Made by a program: the position numbers and the translations under genes. Positions 14,382 to 24,655 of a stretch of 26,296 nt of DNA are shown here, in pieces; the first letter of the stretch is position 1, and every line of letters starts with the position of its first letter. Below the pieces are notes generated by a model, which had not been told where the DNA came from, ran no database searches, and was given only the letters and a program-made list of their open reading frames with translations. The DNA comes from DASRDE01 sp035652755 (GTDB lineage: Bacteria; Vulcanimicrobiota; Vulcanimicrobiia; Vulcanimicrobiales; Vulcanimicrobiaceae), in contig DASRDE010000255.1 in NCBI GenBank assembly GCA_035652755.1, forward strand, positions 1-26,296, read 5' to 3'.

Positions 14382-14702
14382 TTAGGCGGTGAAGTCGATC
14401 AGATGGTCGCCGCCCGCGTCCTGGGCCGGCTGATCGTGCGGGGCCTGACGGCCCGAATGCTGCCGTCCGCCGCGGCCAAATGCTTGTCCGCCGCGATCGC
14501 CTTCCTCGCGGGCGCGCACTTTTTGGCCGCCGGCCTTGTCGGGTTCGCGGATCGACTCTTCGCGTTTGACCACTTCGGCCGCAAATGCCGATTGCACCGC
14601 CTGCTGTGCAGCTTGCGGCGCATCTTGCGCGTGACTCACGGCGGCCGCATTTTGGGGACCGGCCAGGTACGCGAGTTGGAGGTCAACCGGACGAATGGCC
14701 AT
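14382..14702 (-). CDS. Small hydrophilic protein of the flagellar operon
   Basis: A 106-residue protein between the sigma factor and the FliK-like gene. It starts MAIRPVDLQLAYLAGPQ, followed by an Ala/Gln-rich helix (about 20-45) and a charged Gly/Arg/Glu tail ending DHLIDFTA. From memory, short proteins with a similar IRPVDLQ start occur beside sigma-28/WhiG genes in flagellar operons of Clostridia and other lineages, with no function known to me. No domain, signal peptide or membrane segment is visible. The ATG at 14702 has AAGG 9 nt upstream; its TAA lies 3 nt before the FliK-like ATG, consistent with co-translation. Confidence 0.7.
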   Translation of the reverse strand: MAIRPVDLQLAYLAGPQNAAAVSHAQDAPQAAQQAVQSAFAAEVVKREESIREPDKAGGQKVRAREEGDRGGQAFGRGGRQHSGRQAPHDQPAQDAGGDHLIDFTA

Positions 14703-14747
14703 AGACGAGCGCCTTCTCGCTTGCCGGCCAGCCCCCTGGAGCGGGCG

Positions 14748-15587
14748 CTATCCGGCTGTAGTTACGTTATCGGCAGCCGGCGGGGTTTTCCGTATGTACT
14801 TTTGCTTGACGTTGGGGTCGCCCTCACGATAGCCCAGGTCCGAGCGCAGCTGGCGCAGCTTCTGACGCAGATGGATGACCGCTTGGGCGTGGATTTGCGA
14901 GACCCGCGACTCCGAAACGTTCAGCGCGCTCTTGATCTCTTTGAGCGTCAGGCCTTCGAAATAGTACAGGCTGATGACGGTGCGTTCTTGCGGCGGCAGA
15001 TCTTCGACGGCGCGCACCAGCGAGGCTTTAACCTCCCGCTGCTCGACGGCGGACGTAACGTCGTGCTCGGGATCCTTGAGCGTATCCACGAGCGGAATTT
15101 CGTAGCCCTTCTCGTTGGGCAGAAACTCTTCTAGCGAGAGTACGGCGGTGCCGCGAACGCGCTGCATCAGACCGTCCAGTTCTTTGCGGCTGATGCCCAT
15201 TTTCTCCGCGACCTCTTCTTCGGTAGGAACGCGGCCGTGCACGGCCTCGAGCTCCTGATACGCGCGTTCGAGCTCCCGGGCGCGCTGGCGAACCGCCCGC
15301 GGAACCCAATCGAGCGAACGGAGGGCGTCGAGGATCGCGCCGTTGATGCGCGTGATCGCGTACGTTTCGAATTTGACGCCGCGCCCGTCGTCGTATTTTT
15401 CGATGGCGTCGATCAGGCCGAGAATGCCGTCATTGATGAGGTCGTTGAGTTCGACGTTGGGCGGAAGGTTGACCGATATGCGGCCCGCCACGTACTTGAC
15501 CAAGTGCAAGTACTTGTGAACGATTTCTTCTCGAGATAGTTCGACGCCGCCGATGGTGTAGCGTTGCGAACTCCGGTTTAGCCTCAT
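14748..15587 (-). CDS. fliA: RNA polymerase sigma factor, FliA/WhiG (sigma-28) family
   Basis: A 279-residue alternative sigma factor that directs RNA polymerase to late flagellar and chemotaxis promoters in most bacteria. Region 2 is clear (ELNDLINDGILGLIDAIEKYD, then GVKFETYAITRINGAILDALRSLDWVPR), as are region 3 (RVPTEEEVAEKMGISRKEL) and region 4 (LPPQERTVISLYYFEGLTLKEI, ESRVSQIHAQAVIHLRQKL). I chose the ATG at 15587, with GGAG 5 nt upstream; an ATG at 15632 would add 15 residues but has no ribosome site. It sits between cheB and the FliK-like gene, which supports a motility role over the WhiG sporulation role. No FlgM-type anti-sigma gene is in the window. Confidence 0.93.
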   Translation of the reverse strand: MRLNRSSQRYTIGGVELSREEIVHKYLHLVKYVAGRISVNLPPNVELNDLINDGILGLIDAIEKYDDGRGVKFETYAITRINGAILDALRSLDWVPRAVRQRARELERAYQELEAVHGRVPTEEEVAEKMGISRKELDGLMQRVRGTAVLSLEEFLPNEKGYEIPLVDTLKDPEHDVTSAVEQREVKASLVRAVEDLPPQERTVISLYYFEGLTLKEIKSALNVSESRVSQIHAQAVIHLRQKLRQLRSDLGYREGDPNVKQKYIRKTPPAADNVTTAG

Positions 15588-15689
15588 CCACGCTCCGAAT
15601 GAATCGGTTGTGCACCGCAGCAGTAGGCTCATATTGCCCGGAAAGGCTGGTGCTCCTACTCCTAGGAGGGGAGGAAGACACAGATTGCG

Positions 15690-16751
15690 TTAAGAGCGCG
15701 CGAAGGAAGTGTTCGTGAGCTCGCAGAGCGCGGGGGCGATCTGTTCGAGCGGCAGCACCCGATCCACCAAGCCGGCCTGCGCGGCCGCGCGCGGCATGCC
15801 GTAGACCACGGATGTCGCAGCGTCTTGCCCGAGCACGAATCCGCCCGCCTCCTTTACGCGGCGTAAACCGACGACGCCGTCCTGACCCATTCCCGTCAAG
15901 ATCGCGGCCAGCGTCGCGGGGCCGTAGACTGCCGCAACGGCGGACGTCATCACGTCGACGCTGGGCACGTGCAAAGAGCGGCCGTCGTCTTCGGTCAGCG
16001 CGACTTCCACGCGCTCGCCGCTGCGGCGCAGCGTCAACTGGCTCCCCGCAGGCGCAACCAGCACGTGTCCCTTTGCGAGCTGCATGCCCTCCTGCGCTTC
16101 GAGCACGGTCAAATTGCTCGACGTGTTGAGCCGATCGGCGAGCGGACGCGTAAAGCCGCGCGGCATGTGCTGGACGATCAGAATCGGTACGGGAAAATCG
16201 CCGGGCAGCGACGGCACGATGTGCGAGAGCGCGACCGGACCTCCGGTGGACGTGCCGATTGCAACGCATTCGAAGATGTCGCGGCGCGAAGCCGCGGCAG
16301 GCGGGAGCAGCGGCGCGAGCGACACCTTCGGGCGGGGCGCGCGCGCCCTTTGCGTGCGGCGGTTGGCGAACACGCGCACTTTGGCGACGAGATCGCGAGC
16401 GACGTCCTTGATGTTGACATATGCGGAATCCGGTTTGGGAATGAAGTCGACTGCGCCGAGCTCGAGCGCCAGAAAAGTAATCTCCGCACCCTCGTGCGTC
16501 AGCGAGCTGACCATGATGATCGGGACGTCGCTCTCGGCCGTAATGCGCCGGACTGCGTCCAATCCGCTCATGCCGGGCATCTCGACGTCCATCGTGATCA
16601 CGTCGGGCTGAATCTGCGCCGCCTTGGCGATTGCCTCTTCGCCGTTTCGCGCCGTGGCCGCGACGATGATCTCCGGCTCGCCTTCGAGCATTCGCGTGAT
16701 CGCGCGCCGCATGAACGCGGAGTCGTCGACGACGAGGACCTTAACCGCCAT
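15690..16751 (-). CDS. cheB: Chemotaxis protein-glutamate methylesterase CheB
   Basis: CheB removes methyl groups from (and deamidates) chemoreceptors when phosphorylated by CheA, driving adaptation. The 353-residue protein has a receiver domain (DD at 9-10, phospho-Asp55 in ITMDVEMPGMSG, Lys106 in IPKP), a variable linker (about 130-155), and the methylesterase domain with Ser168 in GTSTGGP, His195 in VQHMP and Asp291 in TGMGQDG, the expected triad. Its ATG region overlaps the cheR end by 11 nt, so writer and eraser are coupled. About 100 nt separate it from the sigma factor gene. No cheA or cheW is visible in the window. Confidence 0.97.
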   Translation of the reverse strand: MAVKVLVVDDSAFMRRAITRMLEGEPEIIVAATARNGEEAIAKAAQIQPDVITMDVEMPGMSGLDAVRRITAESDVPIIMVSSLTHEGAEITFLALELGAVDFIPKPDSAYVNIKDVARDLVAKVRVFANRRTQRARAPRPKVSLAPLLPPAAASRRDIFECVAIGTSTGGPVALSHIVPSLPGDFPVPILIVQHMPRGFTRPLADRLNTSSNLTVLEAQEGMQLAKGHVLVAPAGSQLTLRRSGERVEVALTEDDGRSLHVPSVDVMTSAVAAVYGPATLAAILTGMGQDGVVGLRRVKEAGGFVLGQDAATSVVYGMPRAAAQAGLVDRVLPLEQIAPALCELTNTSFARS

Positions 16752-17574
16752 CGCCCTTGAGCCTATAGTAAATCGCCTTGGGAGAGACGATGGGTTCGTA
16801 CAGATCGGTCAACCGGATGATCGACTCGGCGTGCCCCAAAAACAGGTATCCGCGCGGCCGCAGCGCGCGGGCAAAGCCCTCCACGACGCGCTTTTGCGTC
16901 TCTTTGTCGAAATAGATCAGCACGTTCCGGCAAAAGATCGCGTCGACCGGGCCGGCCTTGGCGACGGCTTGTTCGTCCAGCAGATTGATTCGGAAGAAGT
17001 CGACCATGCGCTTGATGTCGTCGGAGATCATGAACCCGCCCTGGAACGCGCGAAAGTATCTTTGGATCACTTCGGGAGGCGTCGCCCGAAAACTGAGTTC
17101 CCGATAAAACCCGACCTGCGCCTTCTCCAGCGCGCGGGGCGAGATGTCGCTGGCTTTGATCTGGATCTGGGACGGCGCTAAGCGCCGGGTTTCGAGCAGC
17201 GTCATCGCCAGCGAGTACGGTTCTTCGCCGGTCGAGCAGGCCGCGGACCAGACGCGGACGCGTCCGGACGCCGAGCGCAGGGCTTCGTCCACGACCTCCT
17301 TCACCAGCACGTCGAGCTGCGCGCGTTCGCGAAAGAAATAGGTTTCGTTGTTCGAGAGCACCGACGCGAGCTCGTCCCACTCCGCCTGACGCTCCGGATG
17401 GCTCAACAAGAATTTATAATACGCGTGAAAGTCTGGGACGCTCCGCTTGACCAAGCGCGTCTGCAGCCGGCTCTGCAGCAAGAATTGCTTGGTGTCGTCG
17501 TAATAGATGCCGAACCGCTCCTTGATCGCATCGCGCAGCTCGCGAAACTCGGCATCGGTGATCGCAACGAGCAA
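16741..17574 (-). CDS. cheR: Chemotaxis protein methyltransferase CheR
   Basis: CheR methylates glutamates of chemoreceptors with S-adenosylmethionine, opposing CheB. The 277-residue protein has the N-terminal helical domain (FRELRDAIKERFGIYYDDTKQ, RLQTRL), then SNNETYFFRE, the SAM-binding motif VWSAACSTGEEPYSLAM, IKASDISPRALEKA, CRNVLIYFDKETQKRV, and the end GYLFLGHAESI. The best start is a TTG at 17574, 4 nt after the flavoprotein stop; it gives the full family N-terminus, and the only nearby ATG is out of frame. No strong ribosome site precedes it, so reinitiation after the flavoprotein gene is likely. Methylation would draw on the SAM pool fed by the methionine gene (inference). Confidence 0.96.
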   Translation of the reverse strand: MLVAITDAEFRELRDAIKERFGIYYDDTKQFLLQSRLQTRLVKRSVPDFHAYYKFLLSHPERQAEWDELASVLSNNETYFFRERAQLDVLVKEVVDEALRSASGRVRVWSAACSTGEEPYSLAMTLLETRRLAPSQIQIKASDISPRALEKAQVGFYRELSFRATPPEVIQRYFRAFQGGFMISDDIKRMVDFFRINLLDEQAVAKAGPVDAIFCRNVLIYFDKETQKRVVEGFARALRPRGYLFLGHAESIIRLTDLYEPIVSPKAIYYRLKGDGG

Positions 17575-17578
17575 CTAC

Positions 17579-18760
17579 TTAAGCTCGGAGCGCAAAACGT
17601 GCCGCTTGTCCATATAAGTACAATTTGTCAAGCACCGACCGTTCATGGTCTTCGCGCTGCAGAATATCGGCGAACCTCGGCGACTCGGCAAGCTGGCCGA
17701 AAAGCAGCGCATACCGCGACGGGCGCCGCTCCAAGAAGCGCATCAAACGCGCGCGGTGGCGCAAACGGCGGTAGAAGCGGCTCTTGACCGCGCGATCGTA
17801 CAGCGCGTGCGCGGCGCGGCCGGTCCGGCGCGATTCGGAAATTGCCTGCGCGGAGATGCGGCCGCTCATTGCGGCCTCGAAGATGCCCTCGCCGTTCGTC
17901 GCGTCGACCAGTCCGGCAGCCGTGCCGCCTACCATCACGCCGTCCGCAGCGATTGCCGGGCGCGGCACGCTTCCGTAGAGCAAATGGCCTTCGGTCTTCA
18001 CCGAATGTGCGATCGAAGGGTAGAGCCGCGCCGCGACGCGCTCCGTAAAACGGTCCAGCTCCGAGCGCAGCTGCGCTCCGGCCATCTTTCCCATGACGCC
18101 CAGTCCAATTGCCAAGTGATCGCGTTTGGGAAACATCCATGCAACGGTCATTCGTCCGTCCTGGACGGGAAAATAATGCATCTCGAGCGTCTGATAGGCA
18201 ATTGCCGCAGCCGGCCGTTCCAAATAAACGCGGTACTGCAGGGTCGTGATCAAACCGCTTTGCCAGCCTTCGAACGCGAACTCGCCGTCTTCCAATTTCG
18301 CGGTCGAGCCCTGAGCCAGGAAGACATAACGCGCGCGCACGCGGCGCCGCTCTCCCGTATGCAGGTCTGCGTACTCGGCCACGATACGATTGCCGTCGCG
18401 GCGCAGCGATCGGAAGAGCGCCGAGGTGCGAATCTGCGCGCCTTCGGCGCGCGCGGCTTGCGCGATCGTTCCGTCGAGCTCTTCGCGCGTCGTGGTATGG
18501 CCCGGGCCGAAGAAGACTTCGTACTCGCGACTGGCCGTGTCGAATAGCGCCAGGCGAGGCGTATCGCAGTGCACGATATCCCGCGGCAGATCGAACGTCC
18601 CGCAGAAGCCGGGCCGCAGACCCGCCGCGCAGACGCGCTTGGCGCCCACGACGCTGTCCTTCTCGAGCACCAGCGTCTCGATGCCCGCGCGCGCCGCCTC
18701 GCGCGCCGCAACACCGCCCGCCGGGCCGCACCCGGCAACGAGGAACTCGACTTCTTCCAT
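17579..18760 (-). CDS. Geranylgeranyl-reductase-family FAD-dependent oxidoreductase
   Basis: A 393-residue flavoprotein of the GGR/digeranylgeranylglycerophospholipid-reductase group, which saturates isoprenoid chains of lipids, quinones or carotenoid-like molecules. It has the dinucleotide motif VAGCGPAGG (8-16) followed by Glu34 in VLEKD. Further on come the DGTIAQAARAEGAQIRTSA segment, the family VAWMFPKRDHLAIGLGV block, and NGEGIFEAAMSGRISAQAI. The usual GDAAG FAD motif before that is GGTAAG, so the Asp that normally contacts the flavin is absent. The protein ends in a basic helical tail. I take the ATG at 18760; a GTG one codon upstream is equivalent. Only 4 nt separate it from cheR, an unusual neighbour. 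Substrate unknown. Confidence 0.85.
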   Translation of the reverse strand: MEEVEFLVAGCGPAGGVAAREAARAGIETLVLEKDSVVGAKRVCAAGLRPGFCGTFDLPRDIVHCDTPRLALFDTASREYEVFFGPGHTTTREELDGTIAQAARAEGAQIRTSALFRSLRRDGNRIVAEYADLHTGERRRVRARYVFLAQGSTAKLEDGEFAFEGWQSGLITTLQYRVYLERPAAAIAYQTLEMHYFPVQDGRMTVAWMFPKRDHLAIGLGVMGKMAGAQLRSELDRFTERVAARLYPSIAHSVKTEGHLLYGSVPRPAIAADGVMVGGTAAGLVDATNGEGIFEAAMSGRISAQAISESRRTGRAAHALYDRAVKSRFYRRLRHRARLMRFLERRPSRYALLFGQLAESPRFADILQREDHERSVLDKLYLYGQAARFALRA

Positions 18761-18838
18761 CACTGCCGTGCTTCGATGCCGGCCGCGCTCATCCTCAAGT
18801 CAAAGGACCGGGCAAGCGCCGAGGGGCAACAGCCAGCG

Positions 18839-19381
18839 ATGCCGATTCCGACTCCGAAGAACTACTTGCACTTGCCGCTCGGCGAGCGCGCGCCGGACGA
18901 GATCAACGTGGTCGTCGAGATTCCGGAGCGTTCGCGCAACAAGTACGAGTACGACAAAGGCCTGGACATTTTCAAACTCGATCGCGCGCTGCACTCGCCG
19001 ATCCACTACCCCGGCGATTACGGATTCGCGCCGCAGACGCTCGCGCTGGACGGGGACCCGCTCGACGTGCTGATCCTGACAATCGAACCGACGTTTCCCG
19101 GCTGCCTGGTCGCGGCGCGGCCGATCGGTCTGCTCAAGATGCTGGACGAGGGCAAAGAGGACGACAAAGTGCTCGCCGTTCCGGTCGGCGAGCCTTCCTT
19201 CGACGACGTCCACAATTTCACGCAGATCTTCCCGCACACGATCCGCAAGATCCAGCACTTCTTCGAGACGTACAAGGCGCTCGAAGGCAAGCAGACCTCG
19301 ACAGCCGGCTGGGAAGACGCCGCGTTCGCGCGCCGCATCATCCGCGAGTCGCACGAGCGCTTCGGCAAGGGTGCCGGGTAA
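18839..19381 (+). CDS. ppa: Soluble inorganic pyrophosphatase, family I
   Basis: Hydrolyses pyrophosphate to phosphate in the cytosol and so pulls biosynthetic reactions forward. The 180-residue protein has the family I core. This comprises VVVEIPERSRNKYEYDKG (RNKYE substrate site), HYPGDYGFAPQTLALDGDPLDVLIL (metal-binding DGDPLD), and the conserved ending with DEGKEDDKVLAVP and HFFETYK. I chose the ATG at 18839, with GAGGGG 12 nt upstream, because it gives the normal N-terminus; an ATG at 18776 would add 21 non-conserved residues. It lies divergent to the flavoprotein gene. The next gene, 131 nt on, is a membrane proton-pumping pyrophosphatase. Confidence 0.96.
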   Translation: MPIPTPKNYLHLPLGERAPDEINVVVEIPERSRNKYEYDKGLDIFKLDRALHSPIHYPGDYGFAPQTLALDGDPLDVLILTIEPTFPGCLVAARPIGLLKMLDEGKEDDKVLAVPVGEPSFDDVHNFTQIFPHTIRKIQHFFETYKALEGKQTSTAGWEDAAFARRIIRESHERFGKGAG

Positions 19382-19400
19382 CCAGGCGCCCGCCGTACGC

Positions 19401-19429
19401 CTGAGAGCAGGAAGCGCCGCCGGTATAAG
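19401..19429 (+). promoter_or_regulatory. hppA: Candidate promoter of the membrane pyrophosphatase gene
   Basis: CTGAGA (19401-19406; four of six -35 bases) is followed by 17 nt and TATAAG (19424-19429; five of six -10 bases). Initiation would give an untranslated leader of roughly 75-80 nt before the ATG at 19513, which has AAGGA 5-6 nt upstream. It overlaps a 6-bp inverted repeat (CAGGCG/CGCCTG, 19383-19403) right after the ppa stop that has no T-run. Confidence 0.45.
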
Positions 19430-19512
19430 GCAAACCGACCGACCAATATCCGCCCAGATGCGTCGAAAACGACCCTGGCGGCTATGTACTGCACTTACCC
19501 GTAAGGATACGA

Positions 19513-21654
<2,142 letters not shown>

Positions 21655-21674
21655 GCGCAGCCGAAGGCCGGTCC

Positions 21675-21720
21675 AAACGAGCGCCCTCCCGCGAGAGGAC
21701 GCTCGTTTCGTTTTCGTTCT
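21675..21720 (+). terminator. Rho-independent terminator after the membrane pyrophosphatase
   Basis: AAACGAGCG (21675-21683) pairs perfectly with CGCTCGTTT (21700-21708). After a 1x1 mismatch the stem continues with CCTC (21685-21688) against GAGG (21695-21698), around a 6-nt loop. The arm runs into TTTCGTTTTCGTTCT. This is the clearest intrinsic terminator in the window and separates hppA from the protease pair; the stem's A-tract also gives partial activity in the other direction. Confidence 0.88.
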
Positions 21721-21745
21721 GCTATCGAGAGGAACAATTGACCAG

Positions 21746-22579
21746 ATGAATCGTCTCGTTGCCCTGCTGACCGCCGCCGCCTTCGCGCTTGCCTGCGCAG
21801 CGCCGGCGTACGCCTATACCAGTGAAGAGCAGACCGAAATGCAGATCGGCCAGCAAGAGTACCAGCAACTCCAGCAAAAGGGTGAGATCGTCGGCAGCTC
21901 GCCGTACTACAACATCCTCAACCCGATCGCGGCGCGCATCAAACGCGTGGCGGACCCGCAATACTTCGTCCCCTTCCACTTCATCCTGGTCAATGAGAGC
22001 TCCCCGAACGCGTTTGCCGTTCCCGGCGGCAACGTGTACGTGACGACGGCGATGATGCGTTTCGTCAAGAACAAGGAAGAGCTCGCGGGCGTGCTCTGCC
22101 ACGAAACCTCTCACGACATTCATCACGACGTGTACAATTTGTACGAGAAGGATCAGCAGCTTTCGCTCGTGGCCACGGGTCTGGCACTGCTCTTTGGGCG
22201 CGGCAACAACCAGATCGCCAACTCGCTGATCAACATCGCGGCCAATCTGGAGTCGCTCCACTTCTCGCGCAACGTCGAAGAAAATGCCGATCAAAAAGGC
22301 GCCGTCACCTGCGCGCAGGCCGGACTGGACCCCTACGGTATGGTCTGGCTGATGCAGGCCTTCGAGAACGCGAATCTTGCAAATCCGCCCGAGTTCATCT
22401 CGGACCATCCGAGCGACGTCCATCGCGTCGGCGCGTTGGAAAACGAGTTCGCCGCCAATCCGTCCCTCTTCGGCCGGTATAATCCCGACGAGAGTTGCGC
22501 TACGCCGCTGAGCTACCCCGGCTTCTACAACCAGTACAAGGGCGGGTGCGGCGCGACGCGGCGCCAATCTTCCCGGTAA
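21746..22579 (+). CDS. Secreted M48-family zinc metalloprotease
   Basis: A 277-residue exported peptidase. MNRLVALLTAAAFALACAAPAYA is a signal peptide with a likely AYA cleavage site. The zinc site is HETSH (His119, Glu120, His123), with the third ligand Glu178 in EENAD, the ExxAD pattern of M48. NAFAVPGGNVYVTTAMM is the characteristic strand before the active-site helix, and HPSDVHRV the conserved segment after it. Relatives (LoiP/BepA/Oma1 group) degrade misfolded envelope proteins. AGAGGA precedes the ATG by about 12 nt. It is followed 16 nt later by an M13 peptidase gene, so the two are probably co-transcribed from a promoter near or after the terminator at 21675-21720. Confidence 0.94.
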   Translation: MNRLVALLTAAAFALACAAPAYAYTSEEQTEMQIGQQEYQQLQQKGEIVGSSPYYNILNPIAARIKRVADPQYFVPFHFILVNESSPNAFAVPGGNVYVTTAMMRFVKNKEELAGVLCHETSHDIHHDVYNLYEKDQQLSLVATGLALLFGRGNNQIANSLINIAANLESLHFSRNVEENADQKGAVTCAQAGLDPYGMVWLMQAFENANLANPPEFISDHPSDVHRVGALENEFAANPSLFGRYNPDESCATPLSYPGFYNQYKGGCGATRRQSSR

Positions 22580-22595
22580 GGAGTATCGAGGAACC

Positions 22596-24644
22596 ATGCG
22601 CCTTTCACTTTCAAACGCGCTGCGCTTGTCCGCGGCCGCTGCCGTCCTTGCCCTCACGCTGGTCGACCCGCACGTGCGTGCCGCGGCGGGCTTGAGCAGC
22701 GGCATCGACCTTGCGAACTTGGACCGGACGTGCAAGCCGTGCGCCGACTTTTATCAATTTGCCGACGGCGGATGGATCAAGCACAATCCGATTCCGGCGG
22801 CCTATCCGGGCTACGGGAGTTTCCAGCAGCTCGCCGACCGCAATGAAGAGATCTTGCACTCGATTCTCGATCGGACCGCGGCGACGGCCTCGCCGGCCGG
22901 AAGCAACGATCAAAAGATCGGCGACTTCTACGCCTCGTGCATGGACATGGCGGCAATAACCGCAGCGGGCGTCAAACCGATCGCGCCGCTGCTCGACCTG
23001 GCGGAAAACGCTTCGCCGCAGAACATCGGGCAGACGCTGGCCAAGCTGCAGGCGGCAAACGTGAACGCGTTCTTCGGCTTCGGGCCGTCACCCGATTTCA
23101 AGAACAGCACGCAGAACCTGGCCGACTTGGCACAGGGCGGCTTGGGCCTACCCGATCGCGACTATTACACGCGCACGGACGAGAAGAGCAAAGCGATCCT
23201 GACCGCTTATCAGACGCACCTGCAAAAGATGTTCCAACTCCTCGGCGATTCGCCCGCGCAAGCTTCCGCCGAAGCGGCGAGCGTGCTGGCGACTGAGACC
23301 AATCTTGCAAAGAATCAGCTCACCATCGTCGAGCAGCGCGATCCCGCGGCCGTTTACCACAAGACGACGCTGACTGCAGCGGCGGCAAACGCGCCGGCAC
23401 TGCAGCTTGCGAGTTTCTTTACGGCAAACGGCGTCGGGCCGTCCGTCGCGCTCAACGTCGAGGAACCGCAGTATTTTAAAGCGGTCTCCGACGCGGTCTC
23501 GTCCATGTCCGCTTCCGATCTGCACACGTACCTGCGCTGGCAAGTCGTAAACGCCTACGCCAACGCGCTCCCGCAAGCGTTTGTCGACGAGCATTGGAAC
23601 TTTTTCAACAAGACGCTCGAGGGCTCGCGCGCGCAGCTCCCGCGCTGGAAAAAGTGCGTGGGCTCCACGGACAACAACCTGGGCGAGGCGCTCGGGCAGC
23701 TCTACGTTCAGAAGACCTTCCCGCCGTCTGCAAAAGCTTCGGCGCTGGCCATGGTGCAAAACATTAAGTCCGAGCTGCGATCGGACTTCTCGACGCTCTC
23801 GTGGATGTCGCCGCAGACCCGCGCACTGGCGGTAAAGAAGCTCGACGCGTTCGAACTGAAGATCGGCTACCCGAACAAATGGCGCGACTACTCCAAGTTC
23901 ACCGTCACGCGCGGCCCCTATGCGTCCAACGTCCTGGCCTCGGCGCTCTTCCAAACGGATTACCAGAACGCCAAGATCGGCCGCCCAGTCGACCGCACGG
24001 AGTGGGGCATGACGCCGCCGACCGTCAACGCCTACTACAATCCGACCGTCAACGAGATCGTCTTTCCCGCGGGCATCATGCAGCCGCCGTTCTTCAATAA
24101 GGATGCGGACATGGCCGTCAACTACGGCGGCATCGGCGCGGTCATCGGCCACGAGTCGACGCACGGCTTCGACGATTCCGGGCGCAAGTTCGACGCGGTC
24201 GGAAACTTGACCGACTGGTGGACGCCTGCGGACGCGGCGCGCTTCAATGCCCGCGCGCAGTGCGTCGTCAACGAGTGGAACGCGTTGCAGCCGCTTCCCG
24301 GCGTGAACGAGATCGGCAAGCAGGTCGAGGGTGAGGAGATCGCCGATCTCGGCGGACTGACGATCGCGTATAAGGCGTTCGAGAAATGGCAGGCGCAGCA
24401 TCCGCGGCGCGTCATCGACGGCTTTACACCCGAACAGCGCTTCTTCATGGGCTGGGCACAGGTGTGGGCCAGCGCCGAACGCCCCGAATTCGTCCGCTTA
24501 CTCGCGCAGACCGACGTGCACGGATACGACAAGTTCCGCGTCAATCAGACGCTGAGCGACATGCCGCAATTTGCCAAGGCCTTCTTCTGCAAACTCGGCG
24601 ACCCGATGGTGCGCCCGAGATCGCAGCAGTGCGCGATATGGTAA
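22596..24644 (+). CDS. Secreted M13-family zinc metallopeptidase (neprilysin/PepO type)
   Basis: A 682-residue exported endopeptidase. The first 28 or so residues are a signal peptide. The mature start has the family segment DRTCKPCADFYQFADGGWIK. The catalytic domain has VNAYYNPTVNEIVFPAGI (substrate-binding N-A-Y-Y), the zinc motif HESTH (His519, Glu520, His523) and the third ligand Glu580 in EEIADLGGL, where the family usually has ENIADLGG. The protein ends with the conserved CxxW (CAIW). The length is full for M13. GAGGA lies 3 nt before the ATG and a second GGAG a little upstream. Forms a unit with the M48 gene; together they look like an envelope or extracellular peptide-degrading pair. 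Confidence 0.95.
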   Translation: MRLSLSNALRLSAAAAVLALTLVDPHVRAAAGLSSGIDLANLDRTCKPCADFYQFADGGWIKHNPIPAAYPGYGSFQQLADRNEEILHSILDRTAATASPAGSNDQKIGDFYASCMDMAAITAAGVKPIAPLLDLAENASPQNIGQTLAKLQAANVNAFFGFGPSPDFKNSTQNLADLAQGGLGLPDRDYYTRTDEKSKAILTAYQTHLQKMFQLLGDSPAQASAEAASVLATETNLAKNQLTIVEQRDPAAVYHKTTLTAAAANAPALQLASFFTANGVGPSVALNVEEPQYFKAVSDAVSSMSASDLHTYLRWQVVNAYANALPQAFVDEHWNFFNKTLEGSRAQLPRWKKCVGSTDNNLGEALGQLYVQKTFPPSAKASALAMVQNIKSELRSDFSTLSWMSPQTRALAVKKLDAFELKIGYPNKWRDYSKFTVTRGPYASNVLASALFQTDYQNAKIGRPVDRTEWGMTPPTVNAYYNPTVNEIVFPAGIMQPPFFNKDADMAVNYGGIGAVIGHESTHGFDDSGRKFDAVGNLTDWWTPADAARFNARAQCVVNEWNALQPLPGVNEIGKQVEGEEIADLGGLTIAYKAFEKWQAQHPRRVIDGFTPEQRFFMGWAQVWASAERPEFVRLLAQTDVHGYDKFRVNQTLSDMPQFAKAFFCKLGDPMVRPRSQQCAIW

Positions 24645-24655
24645 GTTCGGCGCCG

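Noticed and set aside
15659..15668. Palindrome CTCCTAGGAG between cheB and the sigma factor gene
   Set aside because: Short, no T-run and no matching partner site; nothing ties it to regulation or termination.
19383..19403. Inverted repeat CAGGCG/CGCCTG after the ppa stop as a terminator
   Set aside because: Six-bp stem, 9-nt loop and no following T-run; insufficient for an intrinsic terminator call.
23148..24401. 417-residue open frame antisense to the M13 peptidase
   Set aside because: Composition typical of a reverse-strand shadow; the sense strand carries HESTH and CAIW motifs.
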